From Paenibacillus oceani (GTDB lineage Bacteria; Bacillota; Bacilli; Paenibacillales; NBRC-103111), in contig NZ_JACXJA010000003.1 in NCBI RefSeq assembly GCF_014705615.1, positions 1-64,000 of the forward strand: a stretch of DNA of 64,000 bases. The letters are read 5' to 3'. Made by a program: the position numbers and the translations under genes. The notes beneath the pieces were generated by a model. The model was not told where the DNA came from and searched no databases. It saw only the letters and a program-made list of their open reading frames with translations. Positions 42,771 through 52,278 of this stretch are shown here, one piece after another. The first letter of the stretch is position 1. Each line of letters starts with the position of its first letter.

Positions 42771-43571
42771 TTACATCACCAACAAGAAGAACAACGCCGC
42801 AATCACGAAACGGTACAAGGCAAACCATTCCAGCTTCAGCCGCTTGATCAGGTTCAGGAACGTCACGACCGCAAGCATCGCGACAACGAAGGCGGAGACG
42901 AACCCGATCAGGAACAGCACCAGATCGTCCGAAGTCAGAAATTCGCGGCTGTCGTACATATCCAGCACCGTGGCGCCGAGCATGACGGGGACGGAGATCA
43001 TAAACGTAAAGTCCGCAGCCGCCTTCTGGCTCGTACCGAGCAGCAGCCCTCCGGAAATCGTCGAGCCCGACCGCGAAAATCCGGGCCACAAGGCGAGGCA
43101 TTGGAACAAACCGATGCCGAACGCCTGTTTGTACGAAATATTGTCGGTATTCTCGGCGGTTACCCGCCGTCTGACTCTTGCGGCTACGATCATCAGCACG
43201 CCGCCGATGATTAACCCGATCAGAACGGGAGCGGGGCCGAACAAGTACATCTTTATAAAGTCTTTGAACAGCAGATACACGATCAGCGCCGGAATCATCG
43301 CGACGATCATATGGATCGCGTTTAATTTGTTTTTGGCCGAGAAGTTAAAGGCCAGCAAATCTTTCAACATGCTCATATACCGTTTCCAGTAAAGGATAAG
43401 CACCGCCATGACGGCTCCGAGCTGTATGACGATTTTGAACGTAGTTGCCGCGTCCCCTTCGAATCCGAGCAGATCGCCGACCAGGATCAGATGGCCGGTG
43501 GACGAAACCGGGAGAAACTCCGTTAAACCTTCGACGATGCCCAGGATGATGGCGCAAAAAATATCGTACAT
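42771..43571 (-). CDS. uppP: Undecaprenyl-diphosphatase
   Basis: A 266-residue membrane phosphatase (BacA/UppP family) that recycles undecaprenyl pyrophosphate and gives bacitracin tolerance. Both signature blocks are present: EGLTEFLPVSSTGHL (residues 14-28) and WPGFSRSGSTISGG. About eight membrane helices are evident. It is the last gene of a minus-strand block with an ABC-2 permease, so it is the likely effector of a bacitracin-type resistance locus. Its start codon abuts the stop of the permease gene. Confidence 0.93.
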   Translation of the reverse strand: MYDIFCAIILGIVEGLTEFLPVSSTGHLILVGDLLGFEGDAATTFKIVIQLGAVMAVLILYWKRYMSMLKDLLAFNFSAKNKLNAIHMIVAMIPALIVYLLFKDFIKMYLFGPAPVLIGLIIGGVLMIVAARVRRRVTAENTDNISYKQAFGIGLFQCLALWPGFSRSGSTISGGLLLGTSQKAAADFTFMISVPVMLGATVLDMYDSREFLTSDDLVLFLIGFVSAFVVAMLAVVTFLNLIKRLKLEWFALYRFVIAALFFLLVM

Positions 43572-44308
43572 TATTGGATGTCCGCCCTTCTGAAATAAAC
43601 TAAAGCGGCAATGAAGCCGATCAGCGAGGTAGCCGCAATTATCGCATAAGAATAATACGCCGGGTATTCCGGCAGCAGCGCGCCGTTCGCGATATCAAAG
43701 GCGGCCGTCCAAGGAATAAGTCCTTTGTACTCGGAAGTGGAGCCCATCACGTTGATCAGAGTGATCAGGATCGTTAACACGATCGTAGGCACGTAATTTT
43801 TCAGCACGATTGCGGTAAGCACGACGGGGGTCGACAGCACGATCAGAAAGGCGCCGCAGACCAGAAACTCGCGAAACGATTCTGCGATTAATCCGGCGGA
43901 TAACCCGTCGAAGCCGCAAAGGACGCCGAGCGTCAGCGTCAGCCCCCATGCCTGCAAAGTGAGCAGGATGATCCAGATCGACAGGAGCAGCATTTTGCTC
44001 AGGATAATCGCAGACCGGGATACCGGAATCGTAAGCAGGTTTTTGAGCGTGTTCTCCGCGTATTCGCGGTTGAACAAGTACGCCGTCATTACGCCATAGA
44101 GCGGAGCCCCGATTAACAGCGTCGTATACAGGTTCGCATCGTAAAAAAGCTCCTCAAACAACACGACCTGCGTCGGGTCTTTCGTCTTGATATGGACGAA
44201 CGTGGCGATCACAACCATGAATGGCGCTACGGCAGCCCCAATAAAGCTCAGCAGAAACATTTTGGAGCGCTTCAGCTTCAGCAGCTCGGTATACAACAAA
44301 TCAGCCAA
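43571..44308 (-). CDS. ABC-2 type permease (BcrB-like)
   Basis: A 245-residue membrane protein with six hydrophobic segments and the conserved loop EYAENTLKNLLTIPVSRSAI typical of ABC-2 permeases in bacitracin or lantibiotic-type exporters. It overlaps the end of the broken ATPase gene (44301) and is followed directly by uppP. Family knowledge: BcrAB exporters pump bacitracin and are often paired with an UppP-type phosphatase. Without a partner ATPase it may be inactive unless an ATPase elsewhere serves it. Confidence 0.85.
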   Translation of the reverse strand: MADLLYTELLKLKRSKMFLLSFIGAAVAPFMVVIATFVHIKTKDPTQVVLFEELFYDANLYTTLLIGAPLYGVMTAYLFNREYAENTLKNLLTIPVSRSAIILSKMLLLSIWIILLTLQAWGLTLTLGVLCGFDGLSAGLIAESFREFLVCGAFLIVLSTPVVLTAIVLKNYVPTIVLTILITLINVMGSTSEYKGLIPWTAAFDIANGALLPEYPAYYSYAIIAATSLIGFIAALVYFRRADIQ

Positions 44309-44707
44309 TGGAGCCGCCTCCCACCAATTTCGTAAAATAATCTTCCAGCTTGTCCTCGTTCATCCCGATTTTCGTGACTTCAATGTCGTGCTGCACGAAC
44401 GCTTTGTTAATCGATCCTTGCCGGTCGAGGTGGGAGTAGATGCAGATATGGCCGTCGTCGTGAACCTCGTAGTCGCGGATGTGCATATGCTTTTCCAGCA
44501 CCATCGCCGCTTTGTTGTCGTCGGATACTTGAAACTCCAAATAGTGGCGGTTTCGTGTCCGGAGCTGGTGGATCGTTAGTTCTTCCAGAAGCCGGCCTTC
44601 GTGAATAATGCCATTTCTCCTTGCCTCACCGTCATCGTTAAGCGGTCGACGGACGTTTGGCTGCCGTACCGCTTCGTCAGATCGGTCGTTTGAATGACAG
44701 CGCTCAT
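44301..44707 (-). pseudogene. ABC transporter ATPase (BcrA-like) with internal deletion
   Basis: AAGGAGG precedes an ATG at 44707 that encodes MSAVIQTTDLTKRYGSQTS and reaches VRQGE at 44615. The very next bases, in another frame, encode NGIIHEGRLLEEL, normally about 190 residues later. Walker A, Q-loop, signature and Walker B are all gone. The remaining C-terminal 100 residues are intact down to the permease overlap. So about 570-600 bases were lost by deletion, out of frame. The permease and uppP downstream are untouched. Confidence 0.85.
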
Positions 44708-44773
44708 GCCGGCGCACCTCCTTATCGAAACGAATGATCTCATTGTAAGAAGGCGATTTTAAATACGGCTTAT

Positions 44774-44795
44774 CTGTTTCTTAACTGTTTCTTAA
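44774..44795 (-). promoter_or_regulatory. Tandem 11-bp direct repeat, probable response-regulator box
   Basis: On the minus strand TTAAGAAACAG occurs twice head to tail and is followed by ATAAG, a partial third copy. An 11-base period on one helix face is typical of OmpR-family binding sites. It lies about 70 bases before the ATPase start and just after the kinase stop, so it is the likely target of the regulator encoded at 45838-46544. An AT-rich TATTTAAAAT follows as a possible -10 region. Confidence 0.65.
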
Positions 44796-44797
44796 GT

Positions 44798-45841
44798 CTA
44801 ACGTTTTTGTTGCGACTCCACGTCGTACATGGGGATCGTCAAGCTAAACGTCGTTTTAACCCACGGATCGCTTTCCGCCTGCAGTTGTCCGCCGTTTTTG
44901 ACGGCCAAAGCGAGTGCGATCGCGAGTCCGAGCCCGCTGCCGCCGCTGCCCGGATTTCTCGACGGATCGCCCCGGTATGTCCGCTCGAATATATACGCCA
45001 GCTCGTCCTTCGGAATACCCGGCCCGCGGTCCCATATAAGCAGCTTGTACGTCCGGGCGCTTTCGTCCTGCTCCAGCCCGATCCCGAGCATTTTGCCGGC
45101 ATGGCCGTAGGTGCAGGCGTTTTTCAAAAGGTTGCCGATCATTCGGGATAAGCCCAGACGGTCTGCGACGACGGGAAGCCGTTCGTCCGGTATGCGGATT
45201 TCAAGCTCCATCCCGGCGCCGTTCAGCTCGGGCAGGAAGGCGATCAGCGACTCTCTCGCCAGCTCGGCCATATCCAATAGTTCCGGCTTATGGGGCAGTT
45301 CGTCCGCATCCAGCTTCGCCATCGTAAAGATTTCATCGATCAGCGCTTTCAGGTCGTTCGACTTTCGGGACACGATGGCGAGGCAGTCCCGCTTCTCCTG
45401 CTCGGATGGGAAGGCGCCGTCCATCAAGGCGTCGACATAACCGATGATCGAGGTGAGCGGGGTCCGGATATCGTGCGAGATGCCGGACAGCAGCCGTTTC
45501 CGCGCCGTTTGCGAACGGACCGCTTCGATCTGGACGCGCTCCAACTCCTCAAGCAGCTCGTTAACTGTGAAAATCGCTTCGCTCCAGCCGCGGTCGCGCT
45601 TGGCAAGCAGGCGTGTCTTCCGGTTCCCGTCCAGAGCGCGTCTTAATTCCGCGGTCAACTGCTTCAGCATCGTATGGGTCCGCAGACCGTAGCTGATCAG
45701 AAGTCCCGTCGTCAGAGCCAGAAGGGCCAACAAGCCCAATCTCAGCGTTCCGGAGGGCTCGCCGAATAATTCCGCGGCTGCAAATGCGGCGAGGATGGCC
45801 GTTTGAGCGAGCAGAACGGCGATTTGCCGGTTCGGATTCAT
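44798..45841 (-). CDS. Two-component sensor histidine kinase
   Basis: A 347-residue kinase with two closely spaced membrane helices (about residues 7-25 and 33-51) and almost no outer domain, as in intramembrane-sensing kinases of antibiotic-resistance loci. H-box GISHDIRTPLTSIIGY, N-box MIGNLLKNACTYG and G-boxes DRGPGIP and GSGLGLAIA are present. The ATG at 45841 overlaps the regulator stop (ATGA). The partner regulator is frameshifted, so signalling may be broken. Confidence 0.9.
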   Translation of the reverse strand: MNPNRQIAVLLAQTAILAAFAAAELFGEPSGTLRLGLLALLALTTGLLISYGLRTHTMLKQLTAELRRALDGNRKTRLLAKRDRGWSEAIFTVNELLEELERVQIEAVRSQTARKRLLSGISHDIRTPLTSIIGYVDALMDGAFPSEQEKRDCLAIVSRKSNDLKALIDEIFTMAKLDADELPHKPELLDMAELARESLIAFLPELNGAGMELEIRIPDERLPVVADRLGLSRMIGNLLKNACTYGHAGKMLGIGLEQDESARTYKLLIWDRGPGIPKDELAYIFERTYRGDPSRNPGSGGSGLGLAIALALAVKNGGQLQAESDPWVKTTFSLTIPMYDVESQQKR

Positions 45842-46544
45842 TCCCGCTCCCCCGCGAATTTGTAGCCGATGCCCCAGACCGTCTGAATATATTGCGGATG
45901 GGAAGGGTCCGGCTCGATTTTGAGACGCAGCTTGCGGATATGCACCATCACCGTATTGTCGTCCTCCAAGTACTGGCTGGCCCAAACATTGCGAAAAAGC
46001 TGGGTTTTCGTAAACACTTGGCCCGGGCGGGAAGCGAGAAATTTCAGCAGCTCGAATTCTTTCGCGGTCAGAGGAACCGGTCCGCCAGCGACTTGAACGG
46101 TATAGGTTTTTAGCTCCATCGTGAGGCCTTTAAACTTCATGGTCTCCTGCTCCGGCGGCGACAGCTCGATGCCCAGGATGAGATACCGTCTCATGAGCGC
46201 TTTGACCCGCGCGATAACTTCGGCGATGCTGAACGGTTTGGTAATATAGTCGTCCGCGCCGATGCCGAGACCTACAATTTTATCGGTCTCCAAATCTTTG
46301 GCCGTCAGCATCACGATCGGTACGTTCGATTTGCTGCGGATTTGCCGGCATACCTCGATCCCGTCCACCTTCGGCATCATCAGATCGAGCATAACGAGCG
46401 AATGCCGGCCCGGGTCGAACAGCCGGATCGCTTCCTCCCCGTCTGTGGCGGTATCGGTCTCGTCAGCTCGCGCTCCATATAGGTTTTGATTAACTCGCGG
46501 ATTTCCCGGTCATCGTCGGCGATGAGCACCCGAATTTGTTTCAT
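45838..46544 (-). pseudogene. OmpR-family response regulator, frameshifted in the receiver
   Basis: An ATG at 46544 after AGGTG encodes KQIRVLIADDDREIRELIKTYMERE, the normal receiver start. Near 46466-46470 the frame slips by one base. The other frame continues ETDTATDGEEAIRLFDPGRH and then LDLMMPKVDG (phospho-Asp), LTAKDLETDK, ITKPFS and a complete winged helix to VWGIGYKF. One extra base after GAGCGCGAG would restore a protein of about 235 residues. It may be a real mutation or a sequence error. A downstream start (46392) would lack the first receiver helix and acidic pocket. Confidence 0.85.
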
Positions 46545-46874
46545 ATTGGCACCTGCTTTACGGAGTAAAAAGGAACTGGCCGATTGCGCCTCTCTCATCA
46601 TATCACACGGCCGGAAGCGGCGAGAATGGACTTGGGGCTAGGCTGAAGGATCAATGCTCAAGGATCAATTCTCAAGGGAGCAGGTCATCTATACGGGGGC
46701 TGTTTCGGAATGAATCGCGGGGGCGTAGGGCTTGATCCCGAAGGAAAGGCAAAGACGCCTTCGCAACCACGGGGAACGTGGTAACGAAAGCGTCTACGGG
46801 AATGAGTTACTTTTGTCAGAGCGGGTGTTCAGGCATAAGTTTTGCTTCTAAAACAGCCCCTGCGGAGCGACGGT
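46545..46874. other. Intergenic region with a nested hairpin
   Basis: No gene is supported. A structured element lies at 46753-46795. A short direct repeat (GGATCAAT, CTCAAGG) occurs near 46650-46676. Confidence 0.5.
46753..46795. other. Nested (two-stem) inverted repeat
   Basis: An outer stem, AGACGCCTTCG with CGAAAGCGTCT (one mismatch), encloses an inner hairpin, ACCACG with CGTGGT. The arrangement could form a stable RNA fold or act as a terminator-like barrier between the regulator and the TIM-barrel gene. There is no T-run. Confidence 0.5.
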
Positions 46875-47792
46875 TCAATCGCGAAGCGTCAGCCAGCTGG
46901 AAAATTCGTGCACGGCATAACCCGCGAACGAAGCTTTGCCTGCGGAGGCTGCTACGACGGTGCTCAGCGCGGCGTTTAACTCTGCTCTTCCTTTGTCGTA
47001 GAAGCTCGTATCCGGCTCATAGTTGTTCAGCGTTTCCACGCCGACGATGACCGGCTTGCCGGCTTTCTCGGCTTCGTCCAGCTCTTTGCTGACCGAGGTC
47101 AGGATGTTCTCGGCGCTATTGCGGTAAGCCATCAGCGTCGTTTGATCGAGCTGGCGGATGAGCCGGTCCGAGAGCGTAGTCCGGCCTCCGTACCCGTCGC
47201 GGACGTTGAAGGCGTCAAGCCAGACGGGCAGGCTGGCGCCCGTAATTAAGGCGCTGTCCGACTTCACTTCCTCGACGAAGCCGCTGATCGTATCCATAAG
47301 CAGCCCGATTACGGCATCCTGGTCGGCATACCATTCCGGCAGGACGTGGGGCTCGACATCGAGGTGGATACCGCGAAACTGTTCAGCCGGCAGGGCGCGG
47401 GCGTTGAACGTTTTTACCCAATCGATAAACTGGTACAGTTTCACCGAGCTTCGCGGCAGCACCCAATCCGGAGCGCCGTCCAGGGCGTGGACTTCGATGC
47501 CCCGCTGCGCGGCTTCGGCCAGAAAGCTCCGGTAAATGTCCGCCGGGATGTCCGTGTCGATCTGCAAAAACAAAAGAGTGATGCCACTACGCTGCAGAGC
47601 GTCCAGCGTATTCGCCCTGTCGGTCCAGATGGAGAACGTATTCCACATCCACGTGGCGACGACGGGCTGCTGCTGCGCATGCACCGGCACCGGTTGGGAA
47701 GGAGCGATCGCGAGCATCAGGACGATCCCCAGCAGAGCCGCTTTCATCCCGAGCGGCAGCTTCGATAACTTGCTTGCCATCATTGGTTTCAC
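46875..47792 (-). CDS. Secreted TIM-barrel protein of unknown function
   Basis: About 305 residues with a Sec signal (ALLGIVLMLAIAPSQPVPVHAQ, cut after residue 39). The mature part reads like a glycosidase-fold TIM barrel: strands end in LFLQIDTDIP, GIHLDVEPHVLPEW, TLMAYRNSAENI and VIVGVETLNNY. The LDVEP motif resembles acidic catalytic strands of GH18/GH25-like enzymes. I do not recognise a specific family. It stands alone, divergent from the fucI operon. Confidence 0.7.
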   Translation of the reverse strand: MKPMMASKLSKLPLGMKAALLGIVLMLAIAPSQPVPVHAQQQPVVATWMWNTFSIWTDRANTLDALQRSGITLLFLQIDTDIPADIYRSFLAEAAQRGIEVHALDGAPDWVLPRSSVKLYQFIDWVKTFNARALPAEQFRGIHLDVEPHVLPEWYADQDAVIGLLMDTISGFVEEVKSDSALITGASLPVWLDAFNVRDGYGGRTTLSDRLIRQLDQTTLMAYRNSAENILTSVSKELDEAEKAGKPVIVGVETLNNYEPDTSFYDKGRAELNAALSTVVAASAGKASFAGYAVHEFSSWLTLRD

Positions 47793-47949
47793 CGATTCTC
47801 TCCTCGTATGTGTATTAGGCCCGTTAGTTCAAGCCCATCATAGAGTTCGTTATAACGAACGATAAATAAGGGGAGGGGGTCGGGGAAAGGTTTGTAAAAA
47901 TGCTGTTGCGCGTTTTTCAAATTCCGAATACACTTGGATTAAGTGGATT

Positions 47950-47965
47950 GTGTTACCGATAACTC
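47950..47965. promoter_or_regulatory. Upstream palindromic operator of fucI
   Basis: GTGTTACCGATAACTC is an imperfect copy of the perfect palindrome found 67 bases downstream. The central CG and TTA/TAA half-sites are typical of LacI-family operators. Confidence 0.55.
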
Positions 47966-48016
47966 TTTTCTTGCCGATATCGCTTTACAGGTAAGGAAAA
48001 TGGATTAGACGGATTG

Positions 48017-48032
48017 GAGTTATCGATAACTC
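48017..48032. promoter_or_regulatory. Perfect 16-bp palindromic operator of fucI
   Basis: GAGTTATCGATAACTC is a perfect palindrome with a central CpG, 22 bases before the fucI start codon. With the upstream copy it makes a paired operator that could support looping or dual-site repression. The regulator is not encoded nearby; a LacI-family protein is the best guess. Confidence 0.65.
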
Positions 48033-48054
48033 CACAAAAAGGAGGAATCTACCT

Positions 48055-49848
48055 ATGAACGGACAACCGATTAACCGCTACAAAGGAAGCTTGCCGAAAA
48101 TCGGCATACGCCCGGTCGTTGACGGCCGGCTGGGAGGAATCCGCGAGTCGTTGGAGAATGTAACGATGGATATGGCGCGTTCGGTCGCCAAGCTGCTGAC
48201 GGACAACCTGACGTATACGAACGGACAGCCGGTGGAATGCGTGATCGCCGATACGACGATCGGAGGTGTGGCCGAAGCGGCGCAGGCGGCGGAAAAGTTC
48301 GCCCGCGAAGGTGTAGGCGTGTCCATATCCGTTACCCCGTCCTGGTGTTACCCGACGGAGACGATCGATACCGATCCTTCCGTGCCGAAGGCCATCTGGG
48401 GCTTCAACGGAACGGAGCGTCCGGGTGCCGTTTATTTGGCGGCTGCGATGTCGGCCCATAACCAGAAAGGGCTGCCGGCCTTCGCCATCTATGGCAAGGA
48501 CGTGCAGGATATGGGGGATGCTGCGATTCCGGAGGACGTCCAGAGCAAGCTGCTCCAGTTCGCTAAGTCGGCGCTTGCGGTAGCGGTGATGCGCGGGAAA
48601 TCGTATTTGTCGATGGGCAACGTGTCGATGGGGATCGCCAGTTGTATCGCGGACGAGTCGTTTTTCGGAAAGTATCTCGGCATGCGCAACGAATACGTCG
48701 ATATGACGGAATTTGTGCGCCGCATCGAGCGCGGCATTTACGATCATGATGAGTTCGAGAAAGCGCTTGCTTGGGTGAAAGAGAATTGCAAGGAAGGCGA
48801 GGACGTGAATCCTTCGCACTTGAAACGGACCCGGGAGCAGAAAGACGGCGATTGGGAGACGATTGTCAAAATGGCGCTGATCGGACGCGACCTGATGATC
48901 GGCAACCCGAAGCTGAAGGAGATGGGATACGGCGAAGAGGCGCACGGCCGGAATGCGATCGCTGCGGGCTTCCAGGGTCAGCGGGCGTGGACGGATCATT
49001 TCCCGACCGGCGACTTTATGGAGGCGATGCTGACGACGTCGTTCGACTGGAACGGCATCCGCGAGCCGTATATCGTCTCGACCGAGAACGATACACTGAA
49101 CGCGGTGACGATGCTGTTCGGGCATCTGCTGACGAATGCGGCTCAGCTGTTCGCGGACGTTCGCACGTATTGGAGTCCGGAGGCGGTGGAGCGCGTTACC
49201 GGCAAAAGGCTGGAGGGACGCGCGGAGAACGGCGTTATCCACTTGATCAACTCGGGACCGGCAGCGCTTGACTGGACCGGCGCGCAGACCGGCAGCGACG
49301 GCCAGCCGGCGGTGAAGCCGTTTTGGGAAATTTCGGAGGAAGAAGTGAATGCGTGTCTGGATGCGACCCAGTGGCGTCCGGCGATTGACTTTTTCCGCGG
49401 AGGCGGGTTCTCGACCGACTTTACGACCCGCGGAGGAATGCCGGTGACGATGGCTCGCGTCAATCTGGTTGCGGGCGTCGGACCGGTGCTGCAGATCGCG
49501 GAAGGATATACGGTCGAACTGCCTGACGACGTGCACGACATTTTGGACCGCCGGACGGACCAGACTTGGCCGACTACCTGGTTTGTGCCGAATCTGACCG
49601 GCAGCGGCGCGTTCCGCGACGTGTATTCGGTTATGAACAACTGGGGATCGAATCATTGCGCGGTCAGCTTCGGGCATGTGGGCGGCGATCTGATTACGCT
49701 CGCATCCATGCTGCGGATTCCGGTAAGCATGCATAACGTACCGGCAGACCGCGTATTCCGTCCGTCCGCCTGGAACGCGTTCGGAACCGCCGATCCGGAG
49801 AGCGCCGATTACCGCGCCTGCACCGCCTTCGGGCCGCTGTATAAATGA
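48055..49848 (+). CDS. fucI: L-fucose isomerase
   Basis: A 597-residue aldose-ketose isomerase that converts L-fucose to L-fuculose (and D-arabinose to D-ribulose). Length and blocks match the family: [20 protein letters not shown] at the start, [29 protein letters not shown], the metal-site Glu and Asp in STENDTLNA and [11 protein letters not shown], and [13 protein letters not shown] near the end. AAAGGAGG precedes the ATG by 9 bases. The kinase gene follows after 13 bases. Expression is probably controlled by the two palindromic operators upstream. Confidence 0.95.
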   Translation: MNGQPINRYKGSLPKIGIRPVVDGRLGGIRESLENVTMDMARSVAKLLTDNLTYTNGQPVECVIADTTIGGVAEAAQAAEKFAREGVGVSISVTPSWCYPTETIDTDPSVPKAIWGFNGTERPGAVYLAAAMSAHNQKGLPAFAIYGKDVQDMGDAAIPEDVQSKLLQFAKSALAVAVMRGKSYLSMGNVSMGIASCIADESFFGKYLGMRNEYVDMTEFVRRIERGIYDHDEFEKALAWVKENCKEGEDVNPSHLKRTREQKDGDWETIVKMALIGRDLMIGNPKLKEMGYGEEAHGRNAIAAGFQGQRAWTDHFPTGDFMEAMLTTSFDWNGIREPYIVSTENDTLNAVTMLFGHLLTNAAQLFADVRTYWSPEAVERVTGKRLEGRAENGVIHLINSGPAALDWTGAQTGSDGQPAVKPFWEISEEEVNACLDATQWRPAIDFFRGGGFSTDFTTRGGMPVTMARVNLVAGVGPVLQIAEGYTVELPDDVHDILDRRTDQTWPTTWFVPNLTGSGAFRDVYSVMNNWGSNHCAVSFGHVGGDLITLASMLRIPVSMHNVPADRVFRPSAWNAFGTADPESADYRACTAFGPLYK

Positions 49849-49861
49849 CCGGAAAGGATAG

Positions 49862-51559
49862 ATGGGGAACATGAGAGGAAATTTAGCGATCGGCATCGAC
49901 TACGGGACGGAATCCGGCCGGGTATTGATCGTCGATGTGCGGGACGGCCGTGTGCTGGGCTCGCACGTTACGGCTTATCCGCACGGGGTGATGGACGACA
50001 CGCTTCCGGGCGGCGGGACGAGGCTGGGAACGAACTGGGCGCTTCAGCACCCGGACGACTACATCGAAGTGCTGCGCCGGTCCGTTCCGGAGGCGCTGAG
50101 GATGTCCGGGGCGTCTGCGGAGGACGTGATCGGCATCGGCATCGATTTTACCGCGTGTACGATGCTGCCGGTCGACGCATTTGATATTCCTTTGTGCTTC
50201 AAGGACGAATGGAGAGACCGTCCGAACGCATGGGTGAAATTATGGAAGCATCATGCCGCCCAGGAGGACGCCGACCGGCTGAACGAGATCGCGGTCAGCC
50301 GCGGCGAATCGTTTCTGAGCCGGTACGGCGGCAGCCTGTCCTCGGAGTGGATGCTGCCGAAGATTAGCCAGACGCTGCGTGAAGACCCGGACGTCTACGA
50401 GGCGGCCGACCGGTTCGTCGAGGCGGCCGACTGGGTCGTCGCGCAGATGACGGGGACGCTGAGACGCAGCAGCTGCGCTGCGGGCTACAAAGGCAATTGG
50501 CATAAGGCGGAAGGATATCCAAGCCGCGATTTCCTGAAGGCGGCCGATCCGCGGCTGGAGACGCTTGCGGAGACGAAGCTGCGGGGAGAGGTTGTCGCGT
50601 CCGGCACGAAGTCAGGCGAGCTGACCGGGGAGATGGCCCGTCTGATTGGCCTGAAGCCCGGCATTCCGGTAGCGGCTGCGATCATCGATGCTCATGCTGC
50701 CGTTCCGGGGGCGGGTATCGTCGCTCCGGGCACGATGGTGCTGGCCATGGGGACGTCGCTGTGCCATATGATCATCGCCGATACGGAACAGCCGGTCGAA
50801 GGAATACGCGGCATTGTCGAAGACGGGATTATCCCCGGCTATTACGGGTACGAGGCGGGTCAGCCGGCGGTCGGCGATCTGTTCGCCTGGTTCGTCGAAC
50901 ATGCGGTGCCCGCTTACGTCCGGGAAGAAGCGGATCGGGAAGGGATATCCGTCTTCGAATGGCTGGGGCGCGGGGCATCCCGGCTCGCTCCGGCGGAAAG
51001 CGGCCTGCTGGCGTTGGACTGGTGGAACGGCAACCGTTCCGTTCTCGCCAGCGAGAGCTTGAGCGGCCTGATCGTCGGTTATACGCTGCATACGAAGCCG
51101 GAAGAAGTGTACCGGGCGCTGCTCGAAGCGACTGCCTTCGGAACGAGACGGATCGTTGGCGCCTTCGAAGAGAGCGGCATCCGGGTCGATGCGATCGCGG
51201 CGAACGGCGGGATTCCGCAGCGCAATCCGCTGCTGATGCAGATTTACGCAGACGTCACCGGCAAGAAGGTCTATATTCCGGCGGCCGAGCAGGCGACCGC
51301 GCTCGGCTCGGCGATGATGGGCGCGGTCGCCGCCACGGCGGCGGGCGGCGGATACGATTCAATCGCCGAAGCGGCGGCCGTTATGGCCCCGCCGGTGAAA
51401 AAAACGTACGAGCCGATCGAGCGGAACGTTCGGCTCTACGAAGAGCTGTACCGCGAGTATGTCGCGCTGCACGATTACTTCGGCCGCGGGGCGAGCGGCG
51501 TTATGCGCAGCTTGCGCAAGCTGAAGGAGCGAGCGGCGGGCGGCGCTGCGGACGCTTAG
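49862..51559 (+). CDS. araB: Ribulokinase-type FGGY carbohydrate kinase
   Basis: A 565-residue sugar kinase. It has the phosphate-binding start [12 protein letters not shown], then [72 protein letters not shown] and MGTSLCHM, all hallmarks of AraB rather than fuculokinase (FucK). AraB phosphorylates L- or D-ribulose. Paired with FucI, which can make D-ribulose from D-arabinose or L-fuculose from L-fucose, its natural substrate here is open. No aldolase or epimerase follows. The first ATG at 49862 was kept; ATG 49871 is an alternative. Confidence 0.88.
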   Translation: MGNMRGNLAIGIDYGTESGRVLIVDVRDGRVLGSHVTAYPHGVMDDTLPGGGTRLGTNWALQHPDDYIEVLRRSVPEALRMSGASAEDVIGIGIDFTACTMLPVDAFDIPLCFKDEWRDRPNAWVKLWKHHAAQEDADRLNEIAVSRGESFLSRYGGSLSSEWMLPKISQTLREDPDVYEAADRFVEAADWVVAQMTGTLRRSSCAAGYKGNWHKAEGYPSRDFLKAADPRLETLAETKLRGEVVASGTKSGELTGEMARLIGLKPGIPVAAAIIDAHAAVPGAGIVAPGTMVLAMGTSLCHMIIADTEQPVEGIRGIVEDGIIPGYYGYEAGQPAVGDLFAWFVEHAVPAYVREEADREGISVFEWLGRGASRLAPAESGLLALDWWNGNRSVLASESLSGLIVGYTLHTKPEEVYRALLEATAFGTRRIVGAFEESGIRVDAIAANGGIPQRNPLLMQIYADVTGKKVYIPAAEQATALGSAMMGAVAATAAGGGYDSIAEAAAVMAPPVKKTYEPIERNVRLYEELYREYVALHDYFGRGASGVMRSLRKLKERAAGGAADA

Positions 51560-51770
51560 CGGCGAGCGGCGCGGCGCCGCGGTTGCGAGTGTGTGCGATT
51601 GGCCGCTGTTAGGCGGCAGAGGGGGGCATGCGTCGCATCGCGGTACATTGCACGGCGAGCCTCGTGCTGCGTGCAATGCACCGCGCACCGCGTCTGCGGA
51701 TGGGACCCCGGCCGGAGTCGGGGTGCCGTTCGCGGCGGAGAAGGATCATCCAGCTCAATAGCAACTTTTA

Positions 51771-51925
51771 GCACCTCTTATTTGGGACATTTCTCGGATG
51801 GACCTCGCAATAAGAGGTTTTAGAAGCTTTTAATTAGGCATTTTCCACTTGTAATCGTCTCTCCCGGGGATTACAAGAGCTTCTTTCATCCGCTATTTTG
51901 GACAAAAGTGGATTTTCGGTGAGTA
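51771..51925. repeat. Dispersed AT-rich element, second copy
   Basis: GCACCTCTTATTTG, then AATAAGAGG about 25 bases later, TAGAAGCTTTTAAT, and further blocks separated by short spacers follow the same order as at 769-965. Inside it lies a TGTAATC/GATTACA pair around CCCGGG. The two copies show an intergenic repeat family. Confidence 0.6.
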
Positions 51926-52041
51926 ACTGTGAATCGGGAAAGCGGCAGGAGAAGGCGGTTGGTAGCAGCATTCGGCTCACCATAGCTAACTGGGCTGTAC
52001 GGATTAATTCGGAAGCAGGGACACAGCGGGGAGGAACGGGC

Positions 52042-52074
<33 letters not shown>

Positions 52075-52278
52075 CTTTACAGCGGTGCATCGTGTGTTCC
52101 AACTTGCCGTATCTGCATCCGAGGCTGCCAAACGGGGTGCCAAGCTCGTTTCGTTTCCGTCATGTCGCTGTATTTAGACACTTTCACGTCTGGAAGCTTG
52201 GATTCGGCCTGTTCACCGATTCCGGAGAACGGCCGCTTTACCTCTAACAAACAACCCTAATCGGAAAGGGGAGAGCAG

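Noticed and set aside
42754-43392. 212-codon plus-strand frame opposite uppP
   Set aside because: Shadow frame; the minus-strand UppP signatures are unambiguous.
48049-49896. 615-codon minus-strand frame opposite fucI
   Set aside because: Long only because of codon bias in fucI; the translation is His/Arg-rich with no family resemblance.
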